Both the position numbers and the translations under genes were made by a program. A DNA stretch of 62,000 nucleotides from Nemertoderma westbladi (taxonomy: Eukaryota > Xenacoelomorpha > Nemertodermatida > Nemertodermatidae), in contig JAUCBJ010007945.1 of NCBI GenBank assembly GCA_032718475.1, positions 1 through 62,000 on the forward strand, read 5' to 3'. Every line of letters starts with the position of its first letter. The stretch's first letter is position 1. The notes below the pieces were generated by a model. The model was not told where the DNA came from and made no database searches. It saw nothing but the letters and a program-made list of their open reading frames with translations. Shown here one piece after another: positions 32,886 through 45,936 of the stretch.

Positions 32886-34625
32886 TTGAAATGTAAAAAG
32901 ACACTAAAGGTTGCTACAATGAACGCACGCACGCTGAAGGCACATACCAAACAGGGTGACATGGTCGCTCTGGCAATTGAATATAACATCGACATCATCT
33001 GCATCCAAGAACATCGGATTTGTCATGAAGACACTGCCATGAAGTACAATGACATTGAAAATGGATGGACGTTAGTAACAAGCTCAGCAGTAAGAAACTC
33101 GGCCAATGCATCAATTGGTGGAGTAGGAATTCTGCTAAGCCCATTTGCACTTAAGACCCTAAACAACATCGAATCTATAAATTCCAGGGTTATGATCGCA
33201 ACATTTGATGGGAATCCCAAGGCAACAGTTATATGTTGCTACAGTCCAACCAATGCCTCAGAGCCAGAACAAGCAGTCAAGTTTTATGAAGAACTGACTG
33301 GACTTATAAAGGACATTCCGAAACACAATGTTAAAGTCATTGCTGGTGACCTGAATGCCCAAAATGGCCCAGAAGACATCAAGGGTTACATCTATAACAC
33401 CAGTTCTAACAGAATTGGGTACTTACTTTTAGACCTAATAGAAGAATGTGAATTGATACCAACAAACAACACATTCGAAAAGTGTAAGGGGAAGCTATGG
33501 ACCTTTCAATACCCTAATGGAACCAAAGCACAACTGGATTACATCCTCATAAACAAAAAGTGGAGAAACAGCATGATCAACTGCGAGGCATACAGCTCGT
33601 TCAACCTAATTGGTTCGGACCACAGAATTGTGACTGCAGAGATCAGACTCAGTTTGAGAGCCAGCAAACCCAGGACAAGCAAGCAAATCAAATATGACTG
33701 GGAAAAACTCAGAACTGACAATGCTGTAAAGGATGCTTATACAGTAGAAGTTCAAAACCGCTTTGAAGCACTTCAGTCAATGGATGAAGACCAATCCACC
33801 AATTCAATATACCAGAATATAATAACAGCCCACAAGGAATCATCTAAGAGGCATATCCCCCAGAAACCCAAACGAAAACAATATGTGCCATGGCAAAACT
33901 CGGAGGTTACTTGTAAGAGAGAAGATCTTAAGATACCCTACAAAGTTAAAACCGAACAACCAACAACCGAAAACATTAACAAGGTTGAGAAAGCTAAGGA
34001 CGATCTTAAATTGGCCTACAACATCAGCCAGGAAAAGTACATACAGGATAAAACTGAAGCAATCACAACTGCTCACATACAGCAACAATCAAGACTTACC
34101 TGGCAAGCTGTAAATGAGGTATCTGGTCGGAAAAGTTGTGCAAAGGGGCGCCTCAAAGCCGATAGTCCTGAAGAACGTGTTGGGAAGTGGAAAAATCACT
34201 TCCGCAACTTGCTTGGGCAGCCACCAAACATCGAGGTCAGCCCTACAAGGAAAATATATGACAAGACACTACCTATAGAAACAGGGGACTTCACACCTGC
34301 AGAACTCCAAAGAAGCATTAAAAGCATGTCCAATAATAAAGCGAGTGGATTAGATGAAATCCCAGCGGAGGTATGGAAAACCGGAGTGCTAAACAGACCA
34401 TTATTGAATGTTTGGAACCGGATGTTAAAAGGGGAAAAGCCACCACCAATTTGGACTAAAGGTCAACTAAAGCCTCTCCCCAAGAAAGGAGACCTCGGCA
34501 TACCAACAAACTATCGTGGGATCTGTCTGCTTGTGGTAGCTGCCAAAATATACAATAAAATGATTCTATATAGGATTAGGCCTCACATAGAGAAACTACT
34601 GCGTAAGAGCCAAAACGGATTTTGA
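32886..34625 (+). CDS. RTE-type LINE (RTE-1): AP-like endonuclease and start of reverse transcriptase
   Basis: A 579-codon open frame. It opens with KVATMNARTL, then IICIQEHR (metal-binding Glu), VIAGDLNAQNG (Asp-x-Asn) and IGSDHRIV (Ser-Asp-His), the catalytic motifs of AP-type endonucleases that nick DNA for target-primed reverse transcription. A Lys/Gln-rich linker follows (about residues 265-410), then WKNHFRNLLGQPP, NNKASGLDEIPAEVWK and LKPLPKKGDLGIPTNYRGI, the early RT motifs of the RTE clade. The frame ends at TGA 34,623-34,625 where the copy at 58,009-58,809 has CGA, so this is a C-to-T stop. RT motif A (FVDFKKAFDS) is still readable after a small deletion at about 34,690-34,740. The element is then cut by the 39-bp satellite at 34,787. 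Inactive. Confidence 0.88.
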   Translation: MKCKKTLKVATMNARTLKAHTKQGDMVALAIEYNIDIICIQEHRICHEDTAMKYNDIENGWTLVTSSAVRNSANASIGGVGILLSPFALKTLNNIESINSRVMIATFDGNPKATVICCYSPTNASEPEQAVKFYEELTGLIKDIPKHNVKVIAGDLNAQNGPEDIKGYIYNTSSNRIGYLLLDLIEECELIPTNNTFEKCKGKLWTFQYPNGTKAQLDYILINKKWRNSMINCEAYSSFNLIGSDHRIVTAEIRLSLRASKPRTSKQIKYDWEKLRTDNAVKDAYTVEVQNRFEALQSMDEDQSTNSIYQNIITAHKESSKRHIPQKPKRKQYVPWQNSEVTCKREDLKIPYKVKTEQPTTENINKVEKAKDDLKLAYNISQEKYIQDKTEAITTAHIQQQSRLTWQAVNEVSGRKSCAKGRLKADSPEERVGKWKNHFRNLLGQPPNIEVSPTRKIYDKTLPIETGDFTPAELQRSIKSMSNNKASGLDEIPAEVWKTGVLNRPLLNVWNRMLKGEKPPPIWTKGQLKPLPKKGDLGIPTNYRGICLLVVAAKIYNKMILYRIRPHIEKLLRKSQNGF

Positions 34626-34788
34626 CCAAGTAGATCAACAATAGCTCAGATACTTGCAGTACGGAGACTGATTGAAGGAATTAAGTCAAAGAATGGCTTG
34701 AATGACTTTTGTGGACTTCAAGAAGGCATTCGACTCCATCCATAGAGGTAAAATGCTTGAAATCCTAAGAGCTTATGGAATACCAAGG
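34626..34788 (+). pseudogene. RTE-1 RT continuation, cut by satellite
   Basis: After the stop the sequence still reads SRSTIAQILA and, in a shifted frame, MTFVDFKKAFDSIHRGKM and ILRAYGIP, then switches to the 39-bp repeat. About 10 bases are missing near 34,692 relative to the 58-kb copy. Confidence 0.8.
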
Positions 34789-37700
34789 ACGTATCTAAGT
34801 TCATCTATACTGTAACCTGGAAACCGTACGTATCTAAGTTCATCTATACTGTAACCTGGAAACCGTACGTATCTAAGTTCATCTATACTGTAACCTGGAA
34901 ACTGTACGTATCTAAGTTCATCTATACTGTAACCTGGAAACCGTACGTATCTAAGTTCATCTATACTGTAACCTGGAAACCGTACGTATCTAAGTTCATC
35001 TATACTGTAACCTGGAAACCGTACGTATCTAAGTTCATCTATACTGTAACCTGGAAACCGTACGTATCTAAGTTCATCTATACTGTAACCTGGAAACCGT
35101 ACGTATCTAAGTTCATCTATACTGTAACCTGGAAACCGTACGTATCTAAGTTCATCTATACTGTAACCTGGAAACCGTACGTATCTAAGTTCATCTATAC
35201 TGTAACCTGGAAACCGTACGTATCTAAGTTCATCTATACTGTAACCTGGAAACCGTACGTATCTAAGTTCATCTATACTGTAACCTGGAAACCGTACGTA
35301 TCTAAGTTCATCTATACTATAACCTGGAAACCGTACGTATCTAAGTTCATCTATACTGTAACCTGGAAACCGTACGTATCTAAGTTCATCTATACTGTAA
35401 CCTGGAAACCGTACGTATCTAAGTTCATCTATACTGTAACCTGGAAACCGTACGTATCTAAGTTCATCTATACTGTAACCTGGAAACCGTACGTATCTAA
35501 GTTCATCTATACTGTAACCTGGAAACTGTACGTATCTAAGTTCATCTATACTGTAACCTGGAAACTGTACGTATCTAAGTTCATCTATACTGTAACCTGG
35601 AAACCGTACGTATCTAAGTTCATCTATACTGTAACCTGGAAACCGTACGTATCTAAGTTCATCTATACTGTAACCTGGAAACCGTACGTATCTAAGTTCA
35701 TCTATACTGTAACCTGGAAACCGTACGTATCTAAGTTCATCTATACTGTAACCTGGAAACCGTACGTATCTAAGTTCATCTATACTGTAACCTGGAAACC
35801 GTACGTATCTAAGTTCATCTATACTGTAACCTGGAAACCGTACGTATCTAAGTTCATCTATACTGTAACCTGGAAACTGTACGTATCTAAGTTCATCTAT
35901 ACTGTAACCTGGAAACTGTACGTATCTAAGTTCATCTATACTGTAACCTGGAAACTGTACGTATCTAAGTTCATCTATACTGTAACCTGGAAACTGTACG
36001 TATCTAAGTTCATCTATACTGTAACCTGGAAACTGTACGTATCTAAGTTCATCTATACTGTAACCTGGAAACCGTACGTATCTAAGTTCATCTATACTGT
36101 AACCTGGAAACCGTACGTATCTAAGTTCATCTATACTGTAACCTGGAAACCGTACGTATCTAAGTTCATCTATACTGTAACCTGGAAACCGTACGTATCT
36201 AAGTTCATCTATACTGTAACCTGGAAACCGTACGTATCTAAGTTCATCTATACTGTAACCTGGAAACTGTACGTATCTAAGTTCATCTATACTGTAACCT
36301 GGAAACCGTACGTATCTAAGTTCATCTATACTGTAACCTGGAAACCGTACGTATCTAAGTTCATCTATACTGTAACCTGGAAACCGTACGTATCTAAGTT
36401 CATCTATACTGTAACCTGGAAACCGTACGTATCTAAGTTCATCTATACTGTAACCTGGAAACCGTACGTATCTAAGTTCATCTATACTGTAACCTGGAAA
36501 CTGTACGTATCTAAGTTCATCTATACTGTAACCTGGAAACTGTACGTATCTAAGTTCATCTATACTGTAACCTGGAAACTGTACGTATCTAAGTTCATCT
36601 ATACTGTAACCTGGAAACTGTACGTATCTAAGTTCATCTATACTGTAACCTGGAAACCGTACGTATCTAAGTTCATCTATACTGTAACCTGGAAACTGTA
36701 CGTATCTAAGTTCATCTATACTGTAACCTGGAAACCGTACGTATCTAAGTTCATCTATACTGTAACCTGGAAACTGTACGTATCTAAGTTCATCTATACT
36801 GTAACCTGGAAACTGTACGTATCTAAGTTCATCTATACTGTAACCTGGAAACTGTACGTATCTAAGTTCATCTATACTGTAACCTGGAAACTGTACGTAT
36901 CTAAGTTCATCTATACTGTAACCTGGAAACTGTACGTATCTAAGTTCATCTATACTGTAACCTGGAAACCGTACGTATCTAAGTTCATCTATACTGTAAC
37001 CTGGAAACTGTACGTATCTAAGTTCATCTATACTGTAACCTGGAAACTGTACGTATCTAAGTTCATATATACTGTAACCTGGAAACCGTACGTATCTAAG
37101 TTCATCTATACTGTAACCTGGAAACCGTACGTATCTAAGTTCATCTATACTGTAACCTGGAAACCGTACGTATCTAAGTTCATCTATACTGTAACCTGGA
37201 AACTGTACGTATCTAAGTTCATATATACTGTAACCTGGAAACCGTACGTATCTAAGTTCATCTATACTGTAACCTGGAAACCGTACGTATCTAAGTTCAT
37301 CTATACTGTAACCTGGAAACCGTACGTATCTAAGTTCATCTATACTGTAACCTGGAAACCGTACGTATCTAAGTTCATCTATACTGTAACCTGGAAACCG
37401 TACGTATCTAAGTTCATCTATACTGTAACCTGGAAACCGTACGTATCTAAGTTCATCTATACTGTAACCTGGAAACCGTACGTATCTAAGTTCATCTATA
37501 CTGTAACCTGGAAACCGTACGTATCTAAGTTCATCTATACTGTAACCTGGAAACCGTACGTATCTAAGTTCATCTATACTGTAACCTGGAAACCGTACGT
37601 ATCTAAGTTCATCTATACTATAACCTGGAAACCGTACGTATCTAAGTTCATCTATACTGTAACCTGGAAACCGTACGTATCTAAGTTCATCTATACTGTA

Positions 37701-40700
37701 ACCTGGAAACCGTACGTATCTAAGTTCATCTATACTGTAACCTGGAAACTGTACGTATCTAAGTTCATCTATACTGTAACCTGGAAACCGTACGTATCTA
37801 AGTTCATCTATACTGTAACCTGGAAACCGTACGTATCTAAGTTCATCTATACTGTAACCTGGAAACCGTACGTATCTAAGTTCATCTATACTGTAACCTG
37901 GAAACCGTACGTATCTAAGTTCATCTATACTGTAACCTGGAAACCGTACGTATCTAAGTTCATCTATACTGTAACCTGGAAACCGTACGTATCTAAGTTC
38001 ATCTATACTGTAACCTGGAAACCGTACGTATCTAAGTTCATCTATACTGTAACCTGGAAACCGTACGTATCTAAGTTCATCTATACTGTAACCTGGAAAC
38101 CGTACGTATCTAAGTTCATCTATACTGTAACCTGGAAACCGTACGTATCTAAGTTAATCTATACTATAACCTGGAAACCGTACGTATCTAAGTTCATCTA
38201 TACTGTAACCTGGAAACCGTACGTATCTAAGTTCATCTATACTATAACCTGGAAACCGTACGTATCTAAGTTCATCTATACTGTAACCTGGAAACCGTAC
38301 GTATCTAAGTTCATCTATACTGTAACCTGGAAACCGTACGTATCTAAGTTCATATATACTGTAACCTGGAAACCGTACGTATCTAAGTTCATCTATACTG
38401 TAACCTGGAAACCGTACGTATCTAAGTTCATCTATACTGTAACCTGGAAACCGTACGTATCTAAGTTCATATATACTGTAACCTGGAAACCGTACGTATC
38501 TAAGTTAATCTATACTATAACCTGGAAACCGTACGTATCTAAGTTCATCTATACTGTAACCTGGAAACCGTACGTATCTAAGTTCATCTATACTGTAACC
38601 TGGAAACCGTACGTATCTAAGTTCATCTATACTGTAACCTGGAAACCGTACGTATCTAAGTTCATCTATACTGTAACCTGGAAACCGTACGTATCTAAGT
38701 TCATCTATACTATAACCTGGAAACCGTACGTATCTAAGTTCATCTATACTGTAACCTGGAAACCGTACGTATCTAAGTTCATATATACTGTAACCTGGAA
38801 ACCGTACGTATCTAAGTTCATCTATACTGTAACCTGGAAACCGTACGTATCTAAGTTCATCTATACTGTAACCTGGAAACCGTACGTATCTAAGTTCATC
38901 TATACTGTAACCTGGAAACCGTACGTATCTAAGTTCATCTATACTGTAACCTGGAAACCGTACGTATCTAAGTTCATATATACTGTAACCTGGAAACCGT
39001 ACGTATCTAAGTTAATCTATACTATAACCTGGAAACCGTACGTATCTAAGTTCATCTATACTGTAACCTGGAAACCGTACGTATCTAAGTTCATCTATAC
39101 TGTAACCTGGAAACCGTACGTATCTAAGTTAATCTATACTATAACCTGGAAACCGTACGTATCTAAGTTCATCTATACTGTAACCTGGAAACCGTACGTA
39201 TCTAAGTTCATCTATACTGTAACCTGGAAACCGTACGTATCTAAGTTCATATATACTGTAACCTGGAAACCGTACGTATCTAAGTTAATCTATACTATAA
39301 CCTGGAAACTGTACGTATCTAAGTTCATCTATACTATAACCTGGAAACCGTACGTATCTAAGTTCATATATACTGTAACCTGGAAACCGTACGTATCTAA
39401 GTTCATCTATATTATAACCTGGAAACCGTACGTATCTAAGTTCATCTATACTGTAACCTGGAAACCGTACGTATCTAAGTTAATCTATACTATAACCTGG
39501 AAACTGTACGTATCTAAGTTCATCTATACTATAACCTGGAAACTGTACGTATCTAAGTTCATCTATACTATAACCTGGAAACCGTACGTATCTAAGTTAA
39601 TCTATACTATAACCTGGAAACTGTACGTATCTAAGTTCATATATACTATAACCTGGAAACTGTACGTATCTAAGTTCATCTATACTATAACCTGGAAACC
39701 GTACGTATCTAAGTTCATATATACTGTAACCTGGAAACCGTACGTATCTAAGTTCATATATACTGTAACCTGGAAACCGTACGTATCTAAGTTCATCTAT
39801 ACTATAACCTGGAAACCGTACGTATCTAAGTTCATCTATACTGTAACCTGGAAACCGTACGTATCTAAGTTCATCTATACTGTAACCTGGAAACCGTACG
39901 TATCTAAGTTCATATATACTGTAACCTGGAAACCGTACGTATCTAAGTTAATCTATACTATAACCTGGAAACTGTACGTATCTAAGTTCATCTATATTAT
40001 AACCTGGAAACCGTACGTATCTAAGTTCATCTATACTGTAACCTGGAAACCGTACGTATCTAAGTTCATCTATACTGTAACCTGGAAACCGTACGTATCT
40101 AAGTTCATCTATACTGTAACCTGGAAACCGTACGTATCTAAGTTCATCTATACTGTAACCTGGAAACCGTACGTATCTAAGTTCATATATACTGTAACCT
40201 GGAAACCGTACGTATCTAAGTTCATCTATACTGTAACCTGGAAACCGTACGTATCTAAGTTCATCTATACTGTAACCTGGAAACCGTACGTATCTAAGTT
40301 CATATATACTGTAACCTGGAAACCGTACGTATCTAAGTTAATCTATACTATAACCTGGAAACCGTACGTATCTAAGTTCATCTATACTGTAACCTGGAAA
40401 CCGTACGTATCTAAGTTCATCTATACTGTAACCTGGAAACCGTACGTATCTAAGTTCATCTATACTGTAACCTGGAAACCGTACGTATCTAAGTTCATCT
40501 ATATTATAACCTGGAAACCGTACGTATCTAAGTTCATCTATACTGTAACCTGGAAACCGTACGTATCTAAGTTAATCTATACTATAACCTGGAAACCGTA
40601 CGTATCTAAGTTCATCTATACTGTAACCTGGAAACCGTACGTATCTAAGTTCATCTATACTGTAACCTGGAAACCGTACGTATCTAAGTTCATATATACT

Positions 40701-42812
40701 GTAACCTGGAAACCGTACGTATCTAAGTTAATCTATACTATAACCTGGAAACTGTACGTATCTAAGTTCATCTATACTATAACCTGGAAACCGTACGTAT
40801 CTAAGTTCATATATACTGTAACCTGGAAACCGTACGTATCTAAGTTCATCTATATTATAACCTGGAAACCGTACGTATCTAAGTTCATCTATACTGTAAC
40901 CTGGAAACCGTACGTATCTAAGTTAATCTATACTATAACCTGGAAACTGTACGTATCTAAGTTCATCTATACTATAACCTGGAAACTGTACGTATCTAAG
41001 TTCATCTATACTATAACCTGGAAACCGTACGTATCTAAGTTCATATATACTGTAACCTGGAAACCGTACGTATCTAAGTTCATCTATATTATAACCTGGA
41101 AACCGTACGTATCTAAGTTCATCTATACTGTAACCTGGAAACCGTACGTATCTAAGTTAATCTATACTATAACCTGGAAACTGTACGTATCTAAGTTCAT
41201 CTATACTATAACCTGGAAACTGTACGTATCTAAGTTCATCTATACTATAACCTGGAAACCGTACGTATCTAAGTTCATCTATACTGTATCCTGGAAACCG
41301 TACGTATCTAAGTTAATCTATACTATAACCTGGAAACCGTACGTATCTAAGTTAATCTATACTATAACCTGGAAACTGTACGTATCTAAGTTCATCTATA
41401 CTATAACCTGGAAACTGTACGTATCTAAGTTCATCTATACTATAACCTGGAAACCGTACGTATCTAAGTTCATATATACTGTAACCTGGAAACCGTACGT
41501 ATCTAAGTTCATATATACTGTAACCTGGAAACCGTACGTATCTAAGTTCATATATACTGTAACCTGGAAACCGTACGTATCTAAGTTCATATATACTGTA
41601 ACCTGGAAACCGTACGTATCTAAGTTCATATATACTGTAACCTGGAAACCGTACGTATCTAAGTTCATCTATACTATAACCTGGAAACCGTACGTATCTA
41701 AGTTCATCTATACTGTAACCTGGAAACCGTACGTATCTAAGTTCATATATACTGTAACCTGGAAACCGTACGTATCTAAGTTCATCTATACTATAACCTG
41801 GAAACCGTACGTATCTAAGTTCATCTATACTGTAACCTGGAAACCGTACGTATCTAAGTTCATATATACTGTAACCTGGAAACCGTACGTATCTAAGTTC
41901 ATCTATACTATAACCTGGAAACCGTACGTATCTAAGTTCATCTATACTGTAACCTGGAAACCGTACGTATCTAAGTTCATATATACTGTAACCTGGAAAC
42001 CGTACGTATCTAAGTTCATATATACTGTAACCTGGAAACCGTACGTATCTAAGTTCATATATACTGTAACCTGGAAACCGTACGTATCTAAGTTCATCTA
42101 TACTATAACCTGGAAACCGTACGTATCTAAGTTCATCTATACTGTAACCTGGAAACCGTACGTATCTAAGTTCATATATACTGTAACCTGGAAACCGTAC
42201 GTATCTAAGTTCATCTATACTATAACCTGGAAACCGTACGTATCTAAGTTCATCTATACTGTAACCTGGAAACCGTACGTATCTAAGTTCATATATACTG
42301 TAACCTGGAAACCGTACGTATCTAAGTTCATCTATATTATAACCTGGAAACCGTACGTATCTAAGTTCATCTATACTGTAACCTGGAAACCGTACGTATC
42401 TAAGTTCATCTATACTATAACCTGGAAACTGTACGTATCTAAGTTCATCTATACTATAACCTGGAAACCGTACGTATCTAAGTTCATATATACTGTAACC
42501 TGGAAACCGTACGTATCTAAGTTCATATATACTGTAACCTGGAAACCGTACGTATCTAAGTTCATATATACTGTAACCTGGAAACTGTACGTATCTAGTT
42601 CATATATACTGTAACCTGGAAACCGTACGTATCTAAGTTCATCTATACTGTAACCTGGAAACTGTACGTATCTAAGTTCATTTATACTGTAACCTGGAAA
42701 CCGTACGTATCTAAGTTCATATATACTGTAACCTGGAAACCGTACGTATCTAAGTTCATCTATACTGTAACCTGGAAACCGTACGTATCTAAGTTCATCT
42801 ATACTGTAACCT
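34789..42812. repeat. 39-bp minisatellite, about 205 units (8.0 kb)
   Basis: The unit begins ACGTATCTAAGTTCATCTAT and continues ACTGTAACCTGGAAACCGT. Variants at a few sites (CCGT/CTGT, CATCTATA/CATATATA, CTGTAACC/CTATAACC, TTCATC/TTAATC) are not random: the left third is mostly uniform, with blocks of CTGT units, while the right part mixes the other variants. At about 41,660-42,300 three unit types repeat in a fixed order, giving a 117-bp higher-order unit. One unit near 42,597 has a one-base deletion. Being 13 codons long without stops, it gives spurious minus-strand frames (41,435-41,668, 42,449-42,847). It lies in the intron upstream of the first visible dynein exon. Confidence 0.97.
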
Positions 42813-42888
42813 GTCATTGAGTCATGTGACCCCCCCCCCCCCTGCATGTTTTACTTTTCAAATCTAGAATTACTTTGAATTTCGATAG

Positions 42889-43076
42889 GTTCTGACTGCT
42901 GAGCCAGTTCATGACCAGTTTCGAGTGTGGATAACAACAGATGTACATCCTAAGTTTCCTATTACACTCCTTCAAGCTTCCATAAAGTTTACTAATGATC
43001 CTCCACAAGGCGCCAAGGCTGGCCTCAAAAGAACATACTCTGCTGTAACACAGGAACAACTAGAGATATCCAATAG
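42889..43076 (+). CDS. Axonemal dynein heavy chain exon A (DNAH5/DNAH8-like)
   Basis: Begins after TTTCGATAG and ends before GTCAGT. The 62 codons plus two bases include [37 protein letters not shown] and QEQLEISN, the highly conserved AAA6-to-C-terminal stretch of axonemal dynein heavy chains. These large AAA+ motors use ATP to slide microtubule doublets in cilia and flagella. The reading frame passes in phase to exon B. The intron on the left contains the 8-kb satellite, and no earlier exon is recognised in the window. Confidence 0.93.
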
Positions 43077-43453
43077 GTCAGTTAACAATTATTTACACTT
43101 ACATTAGGTCTACTTCTGTGAAATGTTGGAAGTATTGATTCATTTCTTCAAAACTATGGCCAAATGTGTGTTCTAAAATGCCAAAAATAAAATTTGTATG
43201 ACATCTACAAACTACCTCACTCGAACGTAAGTTTTGAAAGGATTTCGAAAGAAAGATATTTCCCAGCCCTATTTCGATTAGGTAGAAAGTTATGGAAACA
43301 AAATTTCGCGTGTATTTAGTATTAGTATAATTACCGAGACGACATTATTTTTCATTATTTTTATTTTGCAATTAATTTTTCGGAAGATTTTGTTACAAAT
43401 TTAGTCACACATTTAAACTATTTTTATTGATGACAGTGGATACATCCAAACTA
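43077..43453 (+). other. Dynein intron A-B, left part
   Basis: AT-rich intron sequence before the Penelope fragment. No gene seen. Confidence 0.5.
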
Positions 43454-44015
43454 AAAATTATCACAAGCCTATGGACGTACATCAGTATTTGTGTCCTTCA
43501 AGAGCACATCCACGTTCACAGATTCAAAACATCCCTTATGGTGTAGTTTTACGCTTGCGCAGGAATTGTAGCTTAGATTCAGATATTTTTTCTAGTCTCA
43601 TAGAGTATGGTTCTGCATTTGTCGCGAGAGGCTGGGATGAGAAAATTGTGCAGTAGTCAGTACGCAGTTTCAAGCATTTAAAGTAAAAAAAGACAAGCCT
43701 AGAAAGAATAAAAAGTAACAACTCTTCTATGTACACAATAATGACCCTCTATTACCTAACCCCGAGGTGATTATTTCAAAACATTCCACAATTCTAGATG
43801 AACATTCTATGACAAAATCTTTTTGGAATAGTCATAAATTGGAAGTTGTAACTCGCCGCGCACCAACCTTAAAGAATATCCTTGCGCCATCCAGACTGAG
43901 GTGTACAAGGGAACCTTCATCTAGTGATTTTCTAGGAGTTCATAAATGGGACAATAAACAAACGTATATCGCACCACAAGTCACAATCAACAAATCGACA
44001 AATATATCACAGTAA
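43454..44015 (+). pseudogene. Penelope-like element, RT C-terminal fragment
   Basis: Two pieces in different positions of the frame: AHPRSQIQNIPYGVVLRLRR with NCSLDSDIF (43,501-43,656, stop at 43,654) and KLEVVTRRAPTLKNILAPSR (about 43,840-43,905). Both match the RT-downstream region of Penelope-like retroelements (HP-x-H ... IPY ... ALRLRRICS and FRRAKNLKD-type motifs). The GIY-YIG endonuclease is not seen. It lies inside the dynein intron A-B. Confidence 0.65.
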
Positions 44016-44084
44016 CATTAACACAATAGAAGTAGTAGGCTCTTTTATATATAGGGGATGTGTGGAGCACATATTGCGTTTCAG

Positions 44085-44590
44085 ACTGTTCGTTATATTT
44101 ATAGACTTCTCTAACTGGCCTATGACCGGGTGCCGAGGGATAATATAATTTTAGAATTGAAGCGTTTGGGGTGTGGGCGAAAACTTCTTACCGTTATTAC
44201 TGGGTTATATTCGAGTACTAAATATATTTTGAAAACTGCAGTAGTTCTGTCATCCATCGGGGTTCGCCACGCCTATCGTACTCTTCTGTCTGTTTATAAA
44301 TAGAAAGGTCACAATGATTATGGATGCAGTTAAAGAGGATGGGGTTTTAGGGTTTATCACTGTGCTACTGTACATGGACGATACTGTGATTTTCTCAACG
44401 AGTAGGGATAATGCGGTGTGTAAGTTAAATGCGTTAATCAAATTCTGTAATATTTCTGGAATAAAGGTGAATGAAAAGAAGTCTAAATTTTTTTGTGATA
44501 AATGGAACTAATTCTGATAAATTACCATTTGTTGTACAGAACGTTAAATTTATATTGTGCAGAAGTAGAAATAGATAACAAATTACAATG
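44085..44590 (+). pseudogene. LINE reverse-transcriptase fragment
   Basis: Pieces read FIDFS then, after a shift, YDRVPRDNIILELKRLGCG (RT motif A region) and SSIGVR (motif B start). After a stop at about 44,301, the frame at 44,314-44,511 has LLYMDDTVIFS, the catalytic box, and GIKVNEKKSKFF. A non-LTR RT of a different family from RTE-1/RTE-2. Broken by stops and shifts. In dynein intron A-B. Confidence 0.75.
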
Positions 44591-44844
44591 GAAGAATTAT
44601 ATAGATAATATATTACAATACAGGTATAGTCGAATAATTATTTGTTAACAGTCGGAGTCGAAGTTTACCCTCAAGCATTTATATGACTGTATGCAGTATT
44701 ATAATGATACAGATATATAATTAGTTAAAATAAGGGGATAATATATGTAAAAAAACAATAATATATTACAATACATTATTGTTATACTATATAGTTGTTG
44801 GTCTACATAGTTTCATATTGTTTAAACATTAATTGTATTTTTAG

Positions 44845-45016
44845 ACTGGAATGGAAGAGTTCTATCTACGGTGTTGCTTTCCTACACACCACTGTCCAGG
44901 AACGGCGTAAGTTCGGGCCATTGGGTTGGAATATTCCTTACGAATTCAATCAAGCTGATTATAACGCGACTGTCATGTTTATCCAGAATTATCTCGATGA
45001 TTTAGACCCTAAGAAG
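44845..45016 (+). CDS. Axonemal dynein heavy chain exon B
   Basis: Acceptor TATTTTTAG, donor GTGAGT. The first base completes the Arg codon begun in exon A; 57 codons follow, with [20 protein letters not shown] and [15 protein letters not shown], a signature of axonemal dynein heavy chains. The sequence joins exon A without missing residues. Ends in phase 0. Confidence 0.96.
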
Positions 45017-45166
45017 GTGAGTCCGTTAAAATATATCTGTGATGGCTTGACGGCTCCACCAGTGCATCCATCTGGTATAATATGCAAAAATAAAGTACAA
45101 TGAAGTTGCTGTCCCAGGGTATCTTTTACATTCTCTATACGTTATAACACTGTCTTTTACAAATAG

Positions 45167-45317
45167 GGAATATCTTGGGTAACAATCCGCTATATGATTG
45201 GAGAAGTCCATTATGGTGGCAGGGTTACAGATGATTACGACAAACGGTTACTCAACACCTTCGCTCGAGTCTGGTTCGGGGATCATATGTTTACAGACAC
45301 CTTTAACTTCTTCAAAT
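45167..45317 (+). CDS. Axonemal dynein heavy chain exon C
   Basis: Acceptor ACAAATAG, donor GTAAGA. The 50 codons plus one base encode [20 protein letters not shown] and [15 protein letters not shown], a continuous match to the dynein C-terminal region after exon B. The intron between B and C is only 150 bp, in contrast with the 10.6-kb intron that follows. Confidence 0.96.
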
Positions 45318-45540
45318 GTAAGACATTTCTGAAAGATTACAACCTTTTAAGTGTGACACCTAAATATATTGTAGAATCAATTATCACCTTTGTGTCAGTG
45401 GTAATGTATAAATCCTGTTATTTCAACTAGTGGCGTGCAAGCACTCGGGATATAAATATTCAATCTTCAGAACACTTCTATTAATTAATTAATATACTAA
45501 TTTTTAACTTTTTAAATCACTTTGTTTCTTTAGGCCTAAA

Positions 45541-45936
45541 GGTCAGGTCAGGTATTCTAGGTCATTGATCAAGAAAACTTGCCACCTCCATGCAGCATAA
45601 AGGAGGTGCCACCTGTAGCTGCATAGATCCTCTTACTAGGGCAAATCTGGTCCTGTAACTAGGACCCCCTTCGTTCTGGGATAAGGACGCCCTTGGTCCT
45701 GGATTAAGAATCCATATACTTGGCTGCAGGGGTATATGGCTTGACCTGGCAGATGGTGATCTACCAATGGCTGGTCAGGAGTAGAGTGTTATCATGTCCA
45801 CTCTGAGAACACTTCACTGCGACCTGCACCTGGCAGCAAGGGTACAGGGCATGACCCAGCAGATGAGCTGCAACAGCCAATGGTGGGTCATGTGCGCCAG
45901 AGTATATATGGGTGATGGGCCTCATATCTGACTCCA
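45541..45936 (+). other. RTE-2 LINE 5' region
   Basis: Begins AGGTCAGGTCAGGTATTCTA. The first 40 or so bases recur at about 49,164-49,200. It contains an internal duplication of about 110 bases (GGCAGATGGTGATCTACCAATGG at 45,749 versus a diverged copy at 45,857). Confidence 0.55.

Noticed and set aside
34789-42812. CRISPR-like array
   Set aside because: Units are contiguous with no unique spacers, and the genome is eukaryotic.
41435-42847. Minus-strand frames with a 13-residue repeat
   Set aside because: By-product of the 39-bp satellite (13 codons, no stop).
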